Assembly: GCA_012514915.1 (NCBI GenBank)
Contig: JAAYZJ010000186.1
Coordinates: 1 to 17,702, forward strand
Source: Lentisphaerota bacterium
GTDB taxonomy: Bacteria; Verrucomicrobiota; Kiritimatiellia; RFP12; JAAYLN01
Length of the DNA: 17,702 nt
Direction: 5' to 3'
In this document: one piece after another, positions 14,924 through 17,702 of the stretch
Layout: each line of letters starts with the position of its first letter
How positions within the stretch are numbered: position 1 is the first letter of the stretch
Notes under the pieces: generated by a model
The model's input: only the letters and a program-made list of their open reading frames with translations
Told to the model about the DNA's origin: nothing
Database searches by the model: none
Program-made: the position numbers and the translations under genes

Positions 14924-15062
14924 GAGGGCAAACACCCTAGGAATGCCTATGCCCCGCTCTATCGGAAACATCGATCTTGCCGCCCTGCACCGGGACGTCG
15001 TGTTCGGGCGCTCGAACAGGGCCAACCCCCGATTCTTCACCGACAAAAGGACACCACCTACG

Positions 15063-17639
15063 ATGAGCACCCTCCCTGGATTCTCCCAACACGGGCGGCC
15101 GGCATGCACGACACTCCTGCTACTGGGCGCGGCCGTGCTGCTGACGACGGCACCGATGGCACAGTCTGCATCCCCCACCCCCGTGCAACTAGCCCGCGAC
15201 GGACAGGCTTTGATCCCTGTGGTTCTGTCGGAACAGGCCTCGCCCCAAGTCCGGGAACTGGCCGTCACCTTGACCAACCTGCTGACCCGCATGAGCGGCG
15301 CCACCTTTGCGGTGACGAACGGCCCGGGGCCGGGCGGCCTGCTCCTGGGCGTCGCCAGCAACTTCCCGGCCCTGGCCGCCGGCCACGTCTTCGCGCCCGC
15401 CGATCCACTGCAGCGCGAAGCCTATCTGCTGCGCTCGCGGGCGGACGGCCTGCACCTGATCGGCGCGACCGACGAGGCGGTGAGTCATGCCGTCTGGGAT
15501 CTGCTGCACCGGCTCGGCTACCGCCAGTTTTTCCCGGGCCCGACCTGGGAGGTGGTGCCGGCCGCGACGAATCTCGCGCTCGCCGTGGACGCCTTCGAGC
15601 AGCCCGACTTCCTGACCCGCCGCATCTGGTATGGCCATGGCTTGTGGAAGTACAACGTCCAGCCGTACCAGGACTGGTGCGCGCGCAACCGGACCGCCCA
15701 TGGTTTCAAGCTGGCCACCAGCCATATGTACCAGGCCGTCATCCGCAAGCACCGCTCGGTCTTCGCTGAGCATCCCGAGTACCTGGCCCTCGTCGACGGC
15801 AAGCGCCAGGGCGGAAAATTCTGCATATCCAATGCCGGCCTGCGCGCGCTGGTGCTCGACGATGTGCGCGGGCAGTTGCGCCAGAATCCCGATATCGACT
15901 GCATCTCAATGGAACCTTCGGATGGCGTCGGGTGGTGCGAGTGCGAAGCCTGCGACACGATGGGGAGCATCAGCGACCGGGCGTTGACGCTGGCCAACGA
16001 GGCGGCCCGCATGGTCGCCCGGGAGTTCCCCGGCACCCACATCGGCCTGCTGGCCTACAGCCAGCACAGCCCCCCGCCGACCCTGCGCGTCGAATCCAAT
16101 GTAATCGTCAAGGTCCAGACGGCGTTTATCCGCGGCGGCTACACCTTCGATGATTTGGTCCGGGGGTGGCAGACCCGCGGTGCCTCGATCGGCGTGGGCG
16201 ACTACTACAGCGTCTTTGCCTGGGACCACAGCCGGCCGGCGTCCGGCAAGGGATCTGATCTGGCCTATATCCAGGAGTCGATTCCACGCTTTCACCGCCA
16301 CGGCGCGCGCTTCTTCATGTGCGAGTCGAGCGACCTGTGGGGCGCGATCGGGCTGGGGCACTACGTGGCGGCGCGCCTGCTGTGGGACACGCGGGAGGCT
16401 GAGAACCTGGCGGCCATCACCGACGACTTTTTCGCGCGCGCGTTCGGTCCAGCCCGCGAACCGATGGAACGCTACTACCGGCGCATCTACCGCTTCGAGG
16501 CAGGCGACCGCCGCCCGCTGATCCGCGGCGACCTGGTCGCCCGCCTGTATCGCGACCTCGCCGAGGCCCGGACGCTCGCCGCCGGATCGCCCGCCGTCAT
16601 GGCCCGCCTGGACGACCTGCTGCTGTTCACGCGCTACGAGGATTTGTTCCTGCAGCAGGCCGATGCCAGGGGCGACGCCAAGAGCGAGGCGCTGACGGCG
16701 CTGCTGCGGCACGTCTGGCGCATGCGTGAGACCATGATGATCCATGCCAAGCCGGCCCTTTCGCGACTGGCGCCTAAGCCCAAGGACGGCACGCGTGCCG
16801 ATCTGACGCCCTATCAAGATCCAACCCCCTTCACGGAGCAGGAACTGCAGGCGATCCTCGCGGACGGCCTCGCCCGCTACGAACCCATCGAGCCGGGCTT
16901 CGAGCCGGTCGCGTTCACGGAGGAACTCGTCCCAGCGACCCCCTTGAATCTCCCGGAGGTTCCCGACGGCACCTACAACCAAGGCGCACCCATGGGACGC
17001 CAGTCGTTCTACACCTGGCGCGACGAGACCGATCCGCCCGAATTCCGGCTGCGCGTCAGCGGCGGACACATCATCCACTACCGCAACATCGCCAGCCCGG
17101 TGCAGCTCAGCCTGTTCGCCGACGCCAACCCGATCCTCGACGAGCCGGTCGCCTTCGACAACCGCGTGCCGCCCGACGGCACGGAGCACGCGATCACGCT
17201 CCGTTCGACCTTCACGGGGCTGCACCGTCTCCAGGTCGTCGCGCCGAGCAACCGGGCCAAGGTCGACCGGATCGAGCCGCAAGGGCCGATGACCCTGCCC
17301 GCCAGTCTGGATGAGTACAACCAGTTGACGGGGCTCTGGACGCTCTACTTCTACGTCCCGCGCGGCACCACGGTCGTCGGCGGCTACTCGGCCGGCGGTA
17401 CCCGCGGCCTGCTCATCGACGGATCGGGCAACACGCAATGCGATTTCTCCAAGCTCCCCGCCACCGGCTACTTCCGCGTTGAGATCCCCGCCGGAGAGGA
17501 CGGCAAGCTCTGGAAATTCGAGGGCTGCAACGGCCGGCGCGCCCTGCTGACGGTGCCGCCCTACCTGGCCCGCAACGCGGCGGCCCTGCTTCTGCCGCGC
17601 GAAGTGGTCGAACGCGACCGCCAGACCGTGGAGCGATGA
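15063..17639 (+). CDS. Secreted DUF4838 domain protein, probable carbohydrate-active protein
   Basis: This 858-residue protein starts at the ATG at 15063, chosen because it begins a signal peptide (LLLLGAAVLLTTAPMAQSA, likely cut near residue 36) and lies downstream of the predicted promoter. AAAAGG is 12 bases upstream, a rather long spacing. Residues ~40-180 resemble the N-terminal helper domain of GH20/GH67 enzymes (LLLGVASNFPAL; VSHAVWDLLHRLGYRQFFPGPTWEVVP). Residues ~190-480 match DUF4838, with HPEYLALVDGKRQGGKFCISN and a DGVGWCECEACD motif (Cys292, 294 and 297). The C-terminal ~200 residues look beta-rich and may bind carbohydrate. The family is common in polysaccharide-degrading PVC bacteria and Bacteroidetes, but its reaction is not known to me. 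Divergent pairing with a GH51 enzyme suggests joint use of arabinose-containing polysaccharide. Confidence 0.83.
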   Translation: MSTLPGFSQHGRPACTTLLLLGAAVLLTTAPMAQSASPTPVQLARDGQALIPVVLSEQASPQVRELAVTLTNLLTRMSGATFAVTNGPGPGGLLLGVASNFPALAAGHVFAPADPLQREAYLLRSRADGLHLIGATDEAVSHAVWDLLHRLGYRQFFPGPTWEVVPAATNLALAVDAFEQPDFLTRRIWYGHGLWKYNVQPYQDWCARNRTAHGFKLATSHMYQAVIRKHRSVFAEHPEYLALVDGKRQGGKFCISNAGLRALVLDDVRGQLRQNPDIDCISMEPSDGVGWCECEACDTMGSISDRALTLANEAARMVAREFPGTHIGLLAYSQHSPPPTLRVESNVIVKVQTAFIRGGYTFDDLVRGWQTRGASIGVGDYYSVFAWDHSRPASGKGSDLAYIQESIPRFHRHGARFFMCESSDLWGAIGLGHYVAARLLWDTREAENLAAITDDFFARAFGPAREPMERYYRRIYRFEAGDRRPLIRGDLVARLYRDLAEARTLAAGSPAVMARLDDLLLFTRYEDLFLQQADARGDAKSEALTALLRHVWRMRETMMIHAKPALSRLAPKPKDGTRADLTPYQDPTPFTEQELQAILADGLARYEPIEPGFEPVAFTEELVPATPLNLPEVPDGTYNQGAPMGRQSFYTWRDETDPPEFRLRVSGGHIIHYRNIASPVQLSLFADANPILDEPVAFDNRVPPDGTEHAITLRSTFTGLHRLQVVAPSNRAKVDRIEPQGPMTLPASLDEYNQLTGLWTLYFYVPRGTTVVGGYSAGGTRGLLIDGSGNTQCDFSKLPATGYFRVEIPAGEDGKLWKFEGCNGRRALLTVPPYLARNAAALLLPREVVERDRQTVER

Positions 17640-17702
17640 AAGCGCAACAGAAGGTGGGCCGATTAAAACCAACAGGCGACTCGACTGGTACAAGCTGGCG
17701 GA
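17636..17702 (+). CDS. Possible start of a further gene, cut by the right edge
   Basis: Two frames are open to the edge. One begins with an ATG overlapping the DUF4838 stop as ATGA (MKAQQKVGRLKPTGDS), but reads unlike a typical protein start. The other has no ATG or GTG. It could begin at ATT 17662 after GAAGGTGG and reads IKTNRRLDWYKLA, which looks more protein-like and resembles the start of families opening with WYKLDNAA. Too little is visible to choose a frame or name a product. Confidence 0.25.
   Translation, partial: MKAQQKVGRLKPTGDSTGTSWR

Larger units (their letters stand above)
14469..15062. other. Divergent intergenic region between GH51 and DUF4838 genes
   Basis: No convincing gene is present in these ~590 bp. 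The small reading frames here lack family features, and one runs across a palindromic repeat. The region holds a promoter for each flanking gene, several inverted repeats and a C/A-rich, G-poor stretch at about 14772-14881. That stretch includes a run of nine C and repeated CCTCACAC units, and its composition differs clearly from the surrounding coding DNA. Confidence 0.7.

Noticed and set aside
14596..14925. Small ORFs in the intergenic region (67 and 87 codons)
   Set aside because: They read through the palindromic repeat and low-complexity tract, lack good ribosome binding sites and match no family.

Overview
The window is a GC-rich, densely coding bacterial segment. Three features suggest a member of the PVC superphylum, possibly Kiritimatiellota, Verrucomicrobiota or Lentisphaerota: the DUF4838 secreted protein, the DUF58-transglutaminase pair, and palindromic interspersed repeats. 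This placement is inferred from gene families and has not been computed. No tRNA, rRNA, CRISPR array, insertion sequence or integrase was seen.

Left edge, 2-2683, plus strand. The tail of a DUF58 protein is followed by a membrane-anchored transglutaminase-like protein. These are the last genes of the widespread MoxR-DUF58-transglutaminase operon. The transglutaminase reading frame runs 89 bp into the 3' end of the next operon, which is convergent.

Centre, 2595-12702, minus strand. This is an eight-gene operon for a membrane complex related to complex I and group 4 [NiFe] hydrogenases. In transcription order it encodes an HTH plus PTS-EIIA leader protein, two HyfB-like antiporter subunits, a NuoH/HyfD-like subunit, a HyfE-like subunit, a HyfF-like antiporter subunit, a HycE/NuoCD-like large subunit and a fused ferredoxin plus NuoB-like small subunit. 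The genes are packed with gaps of 3 to 27 bp or an ATGA overlap, except for a 96-bp hairpin-rich gap before the last gene. The large subunit has lost the cysteines that hold the Ni-Fe centre: both Cys of the first motif are Ala, and the second motif is degenerate. It also stops where a matured hydrogenase would end. The small subunit keeps its Fe-S cysteines. This is therefore best read as an energy-converting hydrogenase-related (Ehr) complex and not a working hydrogenase. It has three putative ion-pumping subunits, an unknown electron donor and acceptor, and an EIIA-type phospho-switch protein as its likely regulator. This is the most interesting system in the window.

Right part, 12876-17702. 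A cytoplasmic GH51 alpha-L-arabinofuranosidase (minus) and a secreted DUF4838 protein (plus) are transcribed divergently. They flank a ~590-bp intergenic region with two good sigma-70-type promoters and several inverted repeats, one of which looks like an interspersed element. The pair suggests use of plant-type polysaccharide. The start of another gene may lie at the right edge.
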